DNA from: Ophiostoma sp. CBS 140.51
Taxonomy: Eukaryota; Ascomycota; Sordariomycetes; Ophiostomatales; Ophiostomataceae
Assembly (NCBI GenBank): GCA_029298735.1
Contig: JANSLP010000151.1
Span: forward strand, 1-64,000
Length of the DNA: 64,000 bases
Direction of reading: 5' to 3'
Under the pieces are notes generated by a model. The model made no database searches, had not been told where the DNA came from, and saw only the letters and a program-made list of their open reading frames with translations. Positions within the stretch are counted from its first letter, which is position 1, and each line of letters begins with the position of its first letter. The translations under genes were made by a program, and so were the position numbers. Below, piece by piece: positions 20,424-31,460 of this stretch.

Positions 20424-22573
20424 TCTGTCACGCGTGTCGTCTCTGGACGAAGGCCAGCCCACCGACAAAGGTGCAGCGGGTTCCGGGTTCGGTTCGGCCT
20501 TTTTCCTGTCCGGTCTCTGGTCGTCGGTCCCTTTTTCGCGTAGATGCTGTTACGCTCGCCTGTGCGGCGGCACTGAAGGCGTAGGAAGGTGGCAATGAAG
20601 AGACAGAAGTACGGCGCAAGGAGTTGATTTGCTCCTGTTTCAGATTTAATTCTCCATGTAGAGAAGAGTGAGATGCTGGGTGACAGCCTCGTTCAAGAGA
20701 GCCGGTTGCTGCGAAGTAGGCCCGTTGCCGATATTGGAAGTCCTCCGAGTGGCGTGAAATGCGAATGAGGGGTGTGCGCGTGTTGGGCAGCTAGCTAGCC
20801 AGACAGACCGTTGTGGGCAGAGCGGAACACAGGACGGCGGTGCGATATGGACAAGGCAAGGTTAAAGGCACAAAGCTCGAACAAGGACGATTGTGGCGCT
20901 GACAACCGTCGACGAGGATGACTAGAAAGAATGTCGAAACAGGCGGTCATGAAAGAAATTTCTCAAAAATAGAGCAATTGTCATGGAAAACGAGAGGTGA
21001 CGAAAAAAAAAGGAGTTGACATAAAGCGGAGGTGGCATTGGGGCAAAGAAACAGTTAGGGCTGGTTTTCTGTATTCCTAATTTTGACAGCGCAGTTCTTG
21101 ACGGCCTCTGTCATATTTGAGCGTCTTGTCGTTTTGTGAGATTTTTTGCTGGCTTTTGTGGTGTTTTGCAATGCTGGTCTGTCTCTCGTCTTGCCCTCTT
21201 TTCTTCTCCCTTCTCTCTTTTTTGTCGACTCTCGCTCGGGCTTTTCTTTCCCTTTCTCATGCAAGGCCGCCAGCCCTAAACCAGCGCAAGGTCGTATCGG
21301 GATGCAGAGAAGAAAAGAAGCGTTAGATTAACAGAGGGAATAGAGAGAAAAAAGCAAGATCAACAGGCCAAGAACAGTGGAGTAGGCTGGAGAAAGATCA
21401 GAAAGATCTAGGAGCGAGAAAGCGCCAAAATTAAGGGTAGAAGGGTCAGGATAAGACGAGAAGGCGACAGGATACGCGCCGTTACAGACACGCTAATGCT
21501 GCGGCTATCGAGCCCCGGTGGTGTAAGCTTCCGATGTGGCCAGTCCCGGGTAGGATAAGTGAGTACAGGCGGTGATGTCAAGAGAGTTGGCAGAAAAAAA
21601 AGGAGGGAAAGGGCAAAGCAAAACTCTGAGACGAAAGCCGCCATAATATCAAAGGCCAGGCCTGTGATTGTGTTATTAAAATACTTTGAACAGGGGCATC
21701 ATGAAATATCGTCAAAAGTTCGAGGGTATCGCGATGAGGGGAAGACTCGTAAAGAAAGGGGGGGTGTGGGGGAGCGGAAATTTCAATACTGAGGAAAACA
21801 AAGAGCGGCGAAGGCGAGATGAAGGACCCCTGTAAAAAGGCCAGTGTCAGTGAGGCGTGGCTTGGAAAGAGAGGCCAGACCGGGGTTCTCAATGGTCGGA
21901 CAGGGCAGACCCAAGGCCCAGGTAAAAGAACCAACGCGCGGTGCAATGTGTCGTGCTCGAAGATTGCATGCAGCAAGTCGGTGCTGAAATCATGCACTTG
22001 TATCTCGGTTCTTTGTGTTGACGAGAGGAAGGCTGTGCTGGAATGATGGCGCTCTTTTTGCTTGCTATGCCACCTGCTCGAATGTCCATACCGGCACGAT
22101 ATCTTGCAGGTCGAGACGATGCCGCGTACTCTTGCCGAAGAAGAACGAGGGAGAAGGGAAAATCGTCGAGATATGTGGTTTGTCAGTGAGCGCGATGTGT
22201 GTGTGTGTGCGTGTTTTGCAGGAGACAAGGGTCTAAGTCGATGCACATGCGCGGGTGGGCGCGTGCCCTGGAGTGCAAGTCTTTGCTGCTGTTTGAAAGA
22301 GCGTGCGCACCCTGTCCGGCATGCTGCAGGTGCACTGGCCGATGCGTTGCAGCAAGCAAAAGACGACAGAAGTGAAGTTAGGTTCAAGATTTTTATCACA
22401 AACGCGGATAGGAATTCGGCAATTAAATAGTTGTGAACAAAATATCAGGGAAGGAAAGAGTAGCTGACCCTTGTCGGATATTTTCGATATTGACAATTAA
22501 GGAAACCGCGACCGATACGATCGAGATTGATAGACCCTAGGGAAGAGCCGCCGTTTCAACAAAGAGTCAAAAC
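20424..22573. other. Long upstream region of the CK1 gene
   Basis: This is 2.15 kb, purine-rich on the plus strand (CT-rich toward the kinase) between about 20990 and 21800. A long minus-strand frame (21578-22399) is Ser/His/Arg-rich, has no domain-like features, and looks like chance. A GT repeat sits near 22196-22212. Confidence 0.5.
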
Positions 22574-22646
22574 GCCCGGTTAGCTCAATCGGTAGAGCGT
22601 GAGACTCTTAATCTCAAGGTTGCGGGTTCGACCCCCGCATCGGGCT
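22574..22646 (+). tRNA. tRNA-Lys (anticodon CUU)
   Basis: The 73-nt cloverleaf is complete without an intron. The acceptor arms GCCCGGT and ATCGGGC pair over seven positions with one G-U, and the discriminator is T. The D arm is GCTC/GAGC. The anticodon stem TGAGA/TCTCA encloses the loop CTCTTAA, placing CTT at positions 34-36 (Lys, AAG codons). The T arm is GCGGG-TTCGACC-CCCGC. The A-box (TAGCTCAATCGG) and B-box (GGTTCGACCCC) match the Pol III internal promoter. A T-run near 22689-22695 can serve as terminator. CCA is not encoded, as expected for a nuclear gene. Confidence 0.96.
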
Positions 22647-24949
22647 CAAATCCTGATGCGCCTTTCCAAAAGGCACCGCATTGAACTCTTATTTTTTGTC
22701 GAATTTTTAAGTCTCATATTCTTTTTTTTTGTTCTTATACAAAGTAGTTGCATAGATACGGGGTATTCTGCGATAAGTTTAAGTCAAAAGATAAATTCGA
22801 GTCCATGCAATTTGCTGTAGTAAAAAAAAAAAAAGGAAATTTTGAAAACCCATGTCGTTGTGTTCTTTCACTCCTTTTTCTTGTGACAAAAGACAAAAAG
22901 ACAACAAATAAAATAATAATAAACGAGAAAAACCAGTATAACAAATGCAAAGCTTCTGAATAAACACATTTTCGACCCGACAGAGTGGTCTTGATCCTTC
23001 CTTCCTACGCATCCAACGTCTCGCTTCTCGCGAAGCGAGGCAACACGGTGGCGTCGCTAAATGATTTCCTGGGACGGTGAACGGCAAAGATTGGAGCATA
23101 CGCCACGCAGTGTCTTGAAGTAATGCAAGAAAACGACGTGGACGAGGCGAAAGAATACAAGAAATAATGGTAACCCACAACAAGCGGTAAGGCGAAACAA
23201 GGCCATGGACTTTGGGTTTGTCTTGGTCTGACCTGTAGAATATGGTAAGATAAGAAAGAGGGAGGACCCGATCCATGGACTTGGGACGGAACCTGGTGTG
23301 GAGACAGGGACTGGGATGGTACTGGAACGTGGGAGAACAGATATTGGGTCCTTTTGCATCGGATCGTGTGGATCGTGTGGTCGGTGAGCCACGGACGGCC
23401 TCTTGCCTTATTTCGCTGTGATCAACAGGGTAATACCTCGTATGCCGCCTCTTACTTGCACTCGTTCTGTTTCATTCCGGTCCTCGGAATGTCGCACCGC
23501 ATCTACAAGAGACCTTGCAAGATATTATGCGATTAGGGTAAATCATAATAAGCCAGAGAGATCGAGGCCAGGTACACTCATAGGGACTTCTCATTCACCG
23601 CACAAAGGCACAAGCACCACGGGGCGGATACCACACACCGTAGTACATACTCTGGCCAGGCCAAGCCCATACCCGTGCTCATGTTACTATCCGACGGGAA
23701 AGGACATATGAAGACAATGGGCAGCAAGAGGATTTAAGCCATCTGTTCCCGGGATCGCATCTTCGGGTACGGGCCTGTGAGTTTGTGTAGATGCTATTTG
23801 ATTGTTTATACATGATTCTCCAAGTCATTTTCCAGCAAACATGTAAAGGCCTTTGTTCCACTGGCTGCAGGTGGCGCACATTGCTTCTCCTTTCGAATAT
23901 TAACGTACTTCGCAGACCACTAGCATTGTCCTCCTTTGATACTTCAAGAGTAAAATCACAGTACCTTACACCAGCTGCACAAGGCTCACCACGCCGTATC
24001 CTGTACGCTGTATGTAAGCATCAGTCAAGACAAGAACCGTCCCGCGGCCGCGGCCCTCGACCCTTATCCGCAAAGGACCAATGCTGTGTGACCCGACAAA
24101 GCAACAAAATCCAACCAAAATGCCATGCTGCAAACCCAAGCGAGTTTGTGAGTCCCCGGCCCGTGGCGTTCTCTCGTGCTGAGATGAATAACGTCATTGG
24201 CACACAAACGGCTTGATAAGTTGGCACATCCCAGTCCACGACATGCTGTTCTCTTCTACGCCGAGAACCGCTTACACTTCTCCGTCTATTTTTCTCGCAT
24301 GGGTGCCACAGACACATGAGAGGAGCCGGAGGATTGTGGGTTCGCAGTTGTGGCTGGAAGGAAAGAGTAAGGCCAGAACAGAAAACAAGCTTGTGATTGT
24401 GTTGTTATTCTCGATAAATAGGTAATGTAGAGAATCATAATGGGATCATATGACCGAGAAGTTGCGGCAACAAAGTCCTTCGACGAAACACTTTATTATC
24501 AAATTATTATTACTACTGTTATGAAAATTGCAATTGTTTTAAAGAAAAAGCCAATACACTGATTTGTGCTCACATTCTCCTCGAGACTTAAAATTTAGAT
24601 CAAAACCTCTTCCAACAAATTAAAGAAGCAAAAATAAATATAACAAATCTATGTTGAGTTGCTGTGAAGATATCATTGACCACTGTTTCCATCTCTGAAG
24701 CTATTTAATAATGTTTTTGTTACTGTTAACAAAATGGAAGCTAATAGCGGGAGCCGCCCCACAGCGCCTGGGAGGCGCTACAGCAGCAAAACGTGCCCCG
24801 CACTGTAGTAAATGATTTTTTTTTCCGCCGTCATCATCATCGAAGCTTGACGTCGAAAATTAACGATAGAACGAGGTCAACTGCGACAACCATAAAACCA
24901 ACTCTAACCTCTCCTTCCCAACGAACGAAGACTGCCGCACACACTCAAA
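22647..24949. other. Long intergenic region after tRNA-Lys
   Basis: The first 330 bases are AT-rich with an A-run at about 22824 and T-runs that may terminate Pol III. AT-rich sequence recurs at about 24480-24720. The centre has short frames on both strands without protein-like composition. I see no second RNA gene or repeat. Confidence 0.5.
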
Positions 24950-25696
24950 ATGGCTCCCAACCAGTACATCATGGCAGCCGACAACAGCCCCGCGCTGCTG
25001 CCGTTGCTCCGCGCCAACCCGGAGATGGCCCGCGAACAGGATGAGCATGGCTATTCGTTGATCCACGCGGCGGCCAGCTACAACCACTTGGACCTGCTGC
25101 GGACACTGGTCACCGAGCTCAATGTCCCCGTGGACCTGCGCGACGAAGACAACGAGACGGCGCTGTTTGTGGTGGAGACGGTTGAATCGGCGCGGTGTCT
25201 GGTGGAAGAGCTGGGCCTGGATCCGTCACTGACGGGCGACGACGGCATCACGGCGGCTGAGAAGATTGCAGGCGAGGCAGAGTTCCCGGCCGTAGCCGAG
25301 TACCTGATGGGTCTGCAGTCGGTGTTGGCAGCCGCCAATGACGTGCTGGTGGAGGGTGACCTGCCGCCGCCGCCAGAGGGCATGCGTGTGACATTGGGGA
25401 CGATACCTGTGGCACCTTCGGCAGCCACAGTGGAGGATGCCGAAGATGGTGGAGAGGGCAGCAGCAGAAACAACAACAACAACAACGGTGGAGAGGGTAG
25501 CAGCGACAACAATGCATTGGAAGAGGCTCTGGGCGGCTTGCCTGACCCAGAGCTTCGCCGCCGCATTGAGGAGCTGGCGACTCGTCCGGACTTTCACACC
25601 GAGCAGGGACAGGCCGAACTGAAGCAACTTATTCAAGACGCTCTCCTGGGCCAGGACCTGACCGAGGACCGTAACGTGCGCCCGCGCCAGAGCTGA
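24950..25696 (+). CDS. Small ankyrin-repeat protein, 248 aa
   Basis: This is a single exon starting in a CTCAAAATGG context. Residues 1-120 form three to four ankyrin units: the helices ALLPLLRANPEMA, then DEHGYSLIHAAASYNHLDLLRTLV (the G-SLIHAAA--NH-DLL pattern is diagnostic), DLRDEDNETALFVVETVESARCLVEE and GDDGITAAEKIA. The layout resembles the uncharacterised yeast ankyrin protein YCR051W. The second half is disordered, with Glu/Gly/Ser and an Asn run (NNNNNNGGEGSS). A final acidic helical segment contains EELATRPDFHTEQGQAELKQ. The role is probably protein-protein binding; no partner can be named. Its stop is 48 bp from that of RPP40 on the opposite strand. Confidence 0.88.
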   Translation: MAPNQYIMAADNSPALLPLLRANPEMAREQDEHGYSLIHAAASYNHLDLLRTLVTELNVPVDLRDEDNETALFVVETVESARCLVEELGLDPSLTGDDGITAAEKIAGEAEFPAVAEYLMGLQSVLAAANDVLVEGDLPPPPEGMRVTLGTIPVAPSAATVEDAEDGGEGSSRNNNNNNGGEGSSDNNALEEALGGLPDPELRRRIEELATRPDFHTEQGQAELKQLIQDALLGQDLTEDRNVRPRQS

Positions 25697-25744
25697 AGAG
25701 AGAGCAAAACTTTTGATGAAGTAAAGAAAACCGGGTCTTTCTCC

Positions 25745-27015
25745 TCACTCATGGCTGTGCACATCCCACAACAGAAATTCGCGCGGGGCGTCGGCTGGAC
25801 GGAAGAACGTGCACTCGGAGCCGTCACCAGCAAGGCCCATTGACGACGAAAAACCCGACACACTCATGGCGAGCCAGGATGACGACGTGGGTGCAGACGA
25901 CGATTGCATGGCGATGAGCACATCCAACAGTGTCTGACAGGCCCATGTCGGCGAGAGGAACCCACTCCAGCGCAGGGTAACAATGTCGCCTGAGGGTGGT
26001 GCTGCACCATCGTCGCCGCCAGAGGATAAGGGCACCTGATAGCGGCTGAGGTACGGGTCGATGCTGTCGGCCGATTGCACACGAGGGCTGCCGAGACGCA
26101 CGAGTGAGAGCCATTCGTACAATTCAGTGACGGCCTCTTCCGTCTCCATGCGGTCACTACCATGACCACCGCCGACGAGAAGACTGGGGGGACGTCCAAG
26201 TGGTGGCAGGGCGATGTTGGCGTGTCTGGTGACAGTTGGCTCAACCGTGACCCATTTAGGGCTGAACGTGTCGAGAGGATCCGGGTTCGGGGCTGTGTTG
26301 TTAGTATACTCGCATATTCAGTTAATATACCGAAAAACTTGTACATACCATCAAACATGCTGCAAAATAACCAGGTGCACGGGGAGTTAAAAACGTTCTT
26401 GCATGCATAAATCAGCCGGTCGAAACCGCTCTTGCCGGGCCACATGGCCTTGGGATTAAGATCGAGCTCTACAATCCACCGCGGCCGCAGTCCACGGCCA
26501 CCCTTGGCACCGTGTGTCTTGCCCACAAGACCGGCGCGCTCGTAGGCGTCGCGCTCGAGGTATAGTGTAAGGCGACCGTCCTTAAGCGTAAAGACATTGT
26601 CCTGACCAAGGCGGCCCTCAGACAGCATCAGGATGTTGCCGGCCTTGACGTATTCAGTAAAGAAGGCGCCCTCAAGCACCTGGCCGAGCGTCATGGTAAT
26701 GCGGGCATAATGTGGCCGGGCCGTAGATGCTGGAGAGCGTTCAGCTAGAGTCCGCTGGATGAGGTCGGCACTCGCTTGAGGCACGACTAGCTCTATCTGG
26801 CTGACAAAGTTGAGCGCCTGGATGCTAGACCAGGGCTTCTTGAGCTTCTTTGCTGTGTTCGGCACGCTCAATGCATACGGCTGCGAAGGCAACTGGGTCG
26901 GTGGAATGGCCTCGATGGCTGGAGGCTGTGCCGCGTCGATATGGCCCATGACGCCGTGTGAGAAGAAGCATTTGGCCGTCTGAAAGACAGACGGCTCTGG
27001 CGAGAACGGCAGCAT
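25745..27015 (-). CDS. RPP40: Ribonuclease P/MRP subunit Rpp40-type protein, 404 aa
   Basis: Two exons (27015-26349, 26292-25745) flank a 56-nt intron with GTATGT donor and ACTAACAACACAG end, encoding 404 residues. The central block (about 110-225) has the Rpp40 signature: an EY-KAGNILMLSEGRLG strand pair, FTLKDGRLTLYLERDAYERAGL, a GRGLRPRWIVELDL strand and GFDRLIYACKNVF followed by WLFC. In animals Rpp40 is a protein subunit of RNase P and RNase MRP, which remove tRNA 5' leaders and process rRNA; the fungal role is inferred from similarity. The C-terminal exon contains EEAVTELYEWLSLVRLGSPR and LRWSGFLSPTWACQTL, also family-like. Start: ATG in CAGCATG, no in-frame alternative upstream. It shares a 400-bp divergent promoter with TRM11, another tRNA-maturation gene. 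Confidence 0.9.
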
Positions 27016-27415
27016 GGTGAAGTGAAGTTGAGTATCTCGGCGGTAGTGTAGATGTATGTGAAATAGTAGACCGAGTTTTCTTGGTTGTAATTAGGTTGAT
27101 AATAGACTGTACTAGCTTGGTGAGAATGTCGCGGGAGTAAGCGTGTCGTTGGTTTGGTGTTGGTGTTGCCTAAGAAAGGCTGTGAAAGGCTGCGACAGTG
27201 TACTGCGGGATGCGCCTTCCTCGCAATATTTTTTTAGGTTGCCCCACTAAAAAGTTTCAACGTCACTTCTCGTTGACAACCCAACTAGGCGACAACATCA
27301 CGGAGTATCCCAGAACGGAAGTCACGAGTGGTGCTCATACAATGTATGTTTCTGTCAATTTCATGAATTATACAGAAATAGGATAGAACACCAGCTAACT
27401 CCACCAGCGTCCACC
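27016..27415. promoter_or_regulatory. Bidirectional promoter RPP40 / TRM11
   Basis: Exactly 400 bp separate the two start codons, so both core promoters and leaders must fit here. The RPP40-proximal third is CT-rich on the minus strand. No consensus element stands out. Shared regulation is an inference from the geometry and from both products acting on tRNA. Confidence 0.5.
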
Positions 27416-29164
27416 ATGGAGTACCTCGTGCGCTTCAGTCAGTCTCACGAGTCATTTCGTCTCGCCGAGATCCAAGCGCTGGCCACCCTTGAGAGCGTCG
27501 AACTTGAGATTGTTTTTTACATCCCAGAGGTGTGTAGTTTCCCTCCTCACTTCATCAAGCTGCCTTGCCTGTCACATTTTGCTCACATAACCAGTCCCCC
27601 TTCTGTGTCATCAAGGTTGCTGATGATGATGCTGCCACCAGGCTCGTCCGCCGTTCCCTGCTGGCCCAGTCTATCCACAGCCTCTGGGGATGGGCCAAGA
27701 CTCTACCCGAGTTTTATGAGGACATAAGTCGTCGTGCTGCGCCTCTCTTGGTGCCCTACGTCAACTCCTCTTTTAAGCTCGAGTCCGATTCGTTCCAGGG
27801 CAAGCGCAGCAACAAGGCTCGCCTCGCGCTCATTGACAGTTTCGGCGCCGTTCTGCCGCTCGAAGGTGACATTGACATGCGCGATCCCGAGCTTGTTCTG
27901 ACCGTCTTTGAGCACTGGGCGTTTGGCTCTGTGCAAAAGGGTATCCCTGACCCCGAGCACTACTATATAGGCCGCTTTGTCGCCGGTACTGCCCGTGATG
28001 CCAGCCTGACCTTTGATCTCAAGAAGCGTCGTTACATTGCCACCACAAGTATGGATGCTGAGCTGTCACTACTAACCGCTAACCTTGCGCTCGCTGCGCC
28101 TGGAAAGCTGTTTTACGACCCCTTTGTCGGCACTGGCAGTTTCCCCCTCGCTGCAGCCCACTGGGGTGCTACGGCCTGGGGTAGCGACATCGACGGACGT
28201 GCTGTTCGTGGATCAGCGGCAGGTATCAATGGCGCCGGTGGAAGTGGTGGCAGCCGAACGGGCCGTGCCGATGTGCGTGGCAACTTTGAGCAGTACGGGC
28301 TGCTGGCAGCCTTCGGCGACGTGTTCACAGCCGACTTGACGCACATCCCGCTGCGGCATGGTGGCGAGCACCGGTGGATCGACGGCATTATTTGTGATCC
28401 TCCCTATGGTGTTCGTGAAGGACCACGTGTACTGGGTGTCCGCAACCCAGAAAAGAAGCCGTGGGCCGTCGAGGCAGGAAAGAAGATGTACAAGTAAGTC
28501 TCTATATGTGACATTTTAATCGAGTGAGGAACTGTGGCTCACCACTCTCAGGGACCCGACTTTTATTCCACCAAAGCAACCGTACAGCTTCATGGCGCTA
28601 CTCAACGATTTGATGTGCTTTGCTTCCGACACGCTCGTTGACAATGCTCGCCTAAGCTTTTGGATGCCCACGGCCAACGACCAGGCAATAGAGCTTCCCG
28701 TGCCAACACACCCTTGCCTGGAGCTCATCTCTGTCTGCACACAAGTGTTTAACAAATGTAAATCCAACTCATCACAAAAGTGTTGTTTCAAAGTTCTTCC
28801 TGCTAACGTTATAGGGTCTCGCCGTTTGATAACGTATCGGAGATTGCCCAACTCCGAGGTCGACGCGGAGGCATTGGCGCTTGCCACAGCAGCTGCTATA
28901 AACACACCAAAGCTGAAGGGCCAGACGGCCAACGACCTCAACCCGTTCCGGAAGAGCTACTTTAGCAAGTTTGAAGTTCCTGGGAGCACGGCATCAAGCT
29001 CCGGTGCCAGCACACCGGCAAAGTCGGAGCCTTTTGTGGAGACACGGGAGGATCCTCCGGCACCAGCAGCAGCTACCACTGTACCGGCTACTCAGTCAAT
29101 ACCGAGACCAGACTCGAGGCCGGACCCGGCAGTCACGTCGGAGCCGGCCCATGCTCCCGATTAA
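27416..29164 (+). CDS. TRM11: tRNA (guanine-10-N2) methyltransferase Trm11, 522 aa
   Basis: Trm11 with activator Trm112 makes m2G10 in cytosolic tRNAs. Four exons (27416-27529, 27595-28493, 28552-28757, 28815-29164) join to 522 residues, with a CCACCATGG start. The N-terminal region (MEYLVRFSQSHESFRLAEIQ) is the THUMP-associated start. The methyltransferase core has SAM motif I YDPFVGTGSF (Asp213), an acidic WGSDIDGR, and the catalytic DPPYG (Asp306) expected of amino-group N2-guanine methyltransferases. DPTFIPPKQPYSFMALLNDLM continues the fold. The C-terminal 110 residues after NPFRKSYFSKF are disordered Ser/Pro/Ala. A Gly/Ser insertion (GINGAGGSGGSRTGRADV) interrupts the core after motif II. 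Confidence 0.95.
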
Positions 29165-29893
29165 CAGGAGCTTGCCATGTGAGAACATAGAGCGTAAAAA
29201 TAGAGGTACAAACTTATATCCGGCGTTGGGATGAATTGCTTGTCCATTTTTTTTGTCTGCGATTTATGAAGGGTATTCCAAAAAATAAACACCGAGATGA
29301 AAAAGAAAGCCGCGAAATTGTTCCCTTCCTAGCTCTCGCGTACCGTCATATGTAAAAGAACAATGGCGTCGTCAATCTTTTTGCGTGTCCCCATCATAAC
29401 AGAAAATACTGGACAAAATATAAACATAACAGGCGTTAAAGATCCGGCCTTCTAACATTGTTAACAGATACATGGCCGAGGAGAAAAAAAGAACTACATA
29501 AAAGAAGGTCCAGAAAAGAGATGCAGTGGCTGAATCAGAAAACAGTGAAACGGAGTCAACAAGGATGAAAACGAGAATGAAAACAAGAAAACAAACATGC
29601 TTCGCTTCTCCGGTTTGCGCCACTCCTATCCTTTTTGTAGGTAATATGGGAATAAGAAAAGACGTAAATGAGACAAAAGAATGTTTGATACGTCGAAACA
29701 GACGAGTAAGGAATTGACAAGGCCGAGGAAGATTGGGCAATGCCAGATCGGTTGTCGAAAAGCGTTATTGGTCAACCTGCACGGTATGTGTATGGCAGCT
29801 TGCCGGAGGTCGATTCGTCAATTCGACCTGGTGCTTTCCCCTGCATGAGAGGTAGGTTCGTTGGACTGTAGTACAACATAAGCAATTCGCCCG
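29165..29893. other. 3' flanks of convergent TRM11 and GID4
   Basis: This is A-rich spacer (about 29270-29600) with short frames and no protein-like content. Both genes end here. Confidence 0.5.
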
Positions 29894-31460
29894 TCATCGG
29901 AACTCTACGGCACTCATGCAGCCCTTGTCCTCAACATGATTCAGCTCTAGCTGCTGGAACCTGTAGATATTGTTAGTAATTCAATGTAAAAAACAAGACG
30001 CGGTATCCGAGATTAACATACTTTTCGCTCTTGGAGTGAAAGTAGATGCCATGTACCACACCCTCGACCTGGTTGAAGCAGATGTAGTAAAAACCTTCGA
30101 AGCTGGCGCCATGGATCGTCCGGACACGATGGTCAGGAACGAGGAAGTGCTCCTTCCACCTCATGAATATGTTTTCTTTCTGCAGGTACTCTTTGATTGT
30201 GAAGTTGCCCTTCTTGGCCTGCTTTGCGTACGGCCGGAACGCGGTGAATTTGGCCCAGTGTGACATGTCGATGCGGTCGTTAGCGCCCCATGACTGGTGT
30301 TTGGTGTTGAACCCGTACTTCCATCCGATGATTTCGCCCTCAAAGTATGTCGTCAATGTAGGATGGTCTTCTGTGAGGCCTATTGCACGCAAATGTGTTA
30401 ATTGGGACGGTTAGGTATTATACAAAGAATCGTTTGGGGTTACTCACCTTGTATCCGCAAGTAGCCGCAAAGAAATGATTCTCGCAAGTCTACATGCTTG
30501 ATCTCCACTTGCACGTCGTAGACCTGCCGTTCCGACTGCTGTGTGCCGACAAAGCGACTGCCGGGTCGGAGAAACTTTGAGGGAGAAGCAGGGATAAGCT
30601 AGATGGCAACGTTTGTTAGCATTCCAATCCGTACTGTTGGTCCATCGCGAATAATGACGTGGTGTGCCCCGTGTAAATTGGCTCGTGGTGGGACGTACCC
30701 TCGAATATGTCGGATCGTAGCCGGCGTACGAATCGTACTCCGACAACTCAGCTTCCTCTTCGAGATCCGGCTCGACCATCTCACCGTCCATGCTCGATGG
30801 TGACAACACATCGGCGGATGCGGCTGGCCTTCTGCTGTCGATATATTGTGCCGCTTCGGCTTGCCTGCGCAAACTGTGGTTCGTGCCGTATGGTTCCCAT
30901 ATTTCCATCTCGGGAATTGAATAGCGGGCCACCTCGCGGCTGTTGATGCGGACGGCACCGGGAAGACTTGAGCGAGGGATCATGTTGCGGAGGCTCTGCG
31001 GATCGTTGATGTCACTTCGGTCGTCAGGGCCGTCTCCCGTTGTACCAATAGTCTGTGAGTCCGGCATGTCTTCGTCTGTATCAGACGGCTTGTCGGCTGG
31101 ATCGGTCGGGTCTTCTTGCTCTTCGGTAGCATTCAGATAAACGGATTCGGTCTCGGGAACAGCTGGTCGGCTGGCACTCGTACTCAGTGGAGGGGCTGGT
31201 GACATGGTCGGCGGTGATTGTGCGGGTGATGGTGATGGTGACTGTTCCTGCTCGTCGTCTACGATAGCGACAGTCGGCTGTGAATGACTGCTGCCGCTTC
31301 CGCTGGCGACGGCGATATCGGGATGCGCGTGGCTGCCCTCTTCGTACGGTAACTGGGATGTGTGGGCCCAGCCGGATTGCGCGCGAGGCGCCTGGTCATC
31401 TGGACATGAGGAGTTGTAGTTGACAGAATCGTTCTCGTCGCGGGAGGAAGGAGTAGGCAT
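29894..31460 (-). CDS. GID4: GID/CTLH E3 ligase substrate receptor Gid4 (Vid24), 445 aa
   Basis: Gid4 recruits N-terminal-proline substrates (in yeast, gluconeogenic enzymes) to the GID ubiquitin ligase after glucose returns. Four exons (31460-30699, 30598-30448, 30379-30022, 29960-29894) join to 445 residues. The first 240 residues are disordered: Ser/Pro/Asp/Glu with PSPSPAQSPP repeats. The C-terminal Vid24 beta-barrel follows: PGSRFVGTQQSERQVYDVQV, LCGYLRIQGLTEDHPTLTT, YFEGEIIG, HWAKFTAF, then FMRWKEHFLVPDHRV and GASFEGFYYICF, ending in AVEFR. These blocks match the human and yeast receptors. The LTEDHPTLTTYFEGEII stretch forms the degron pocket in the known structures. The upstream region is very long (2.8 kb), compatible with complex control. 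Confidence 0.94.

Noticed and set aside
21578..22399. 273-codon minus-strand frame upstream of the CK1 gene
   Set aside because: Ser/His/Arg-rich with no domain, lying in a strand-asymmetric leader-like region.
22650..24949. Search for a second tRNA or a dispersed 5S rRNA
   Set aside because: No second TTCGA-type T arm with pairing acceptor, and no 5S-like internal control region.
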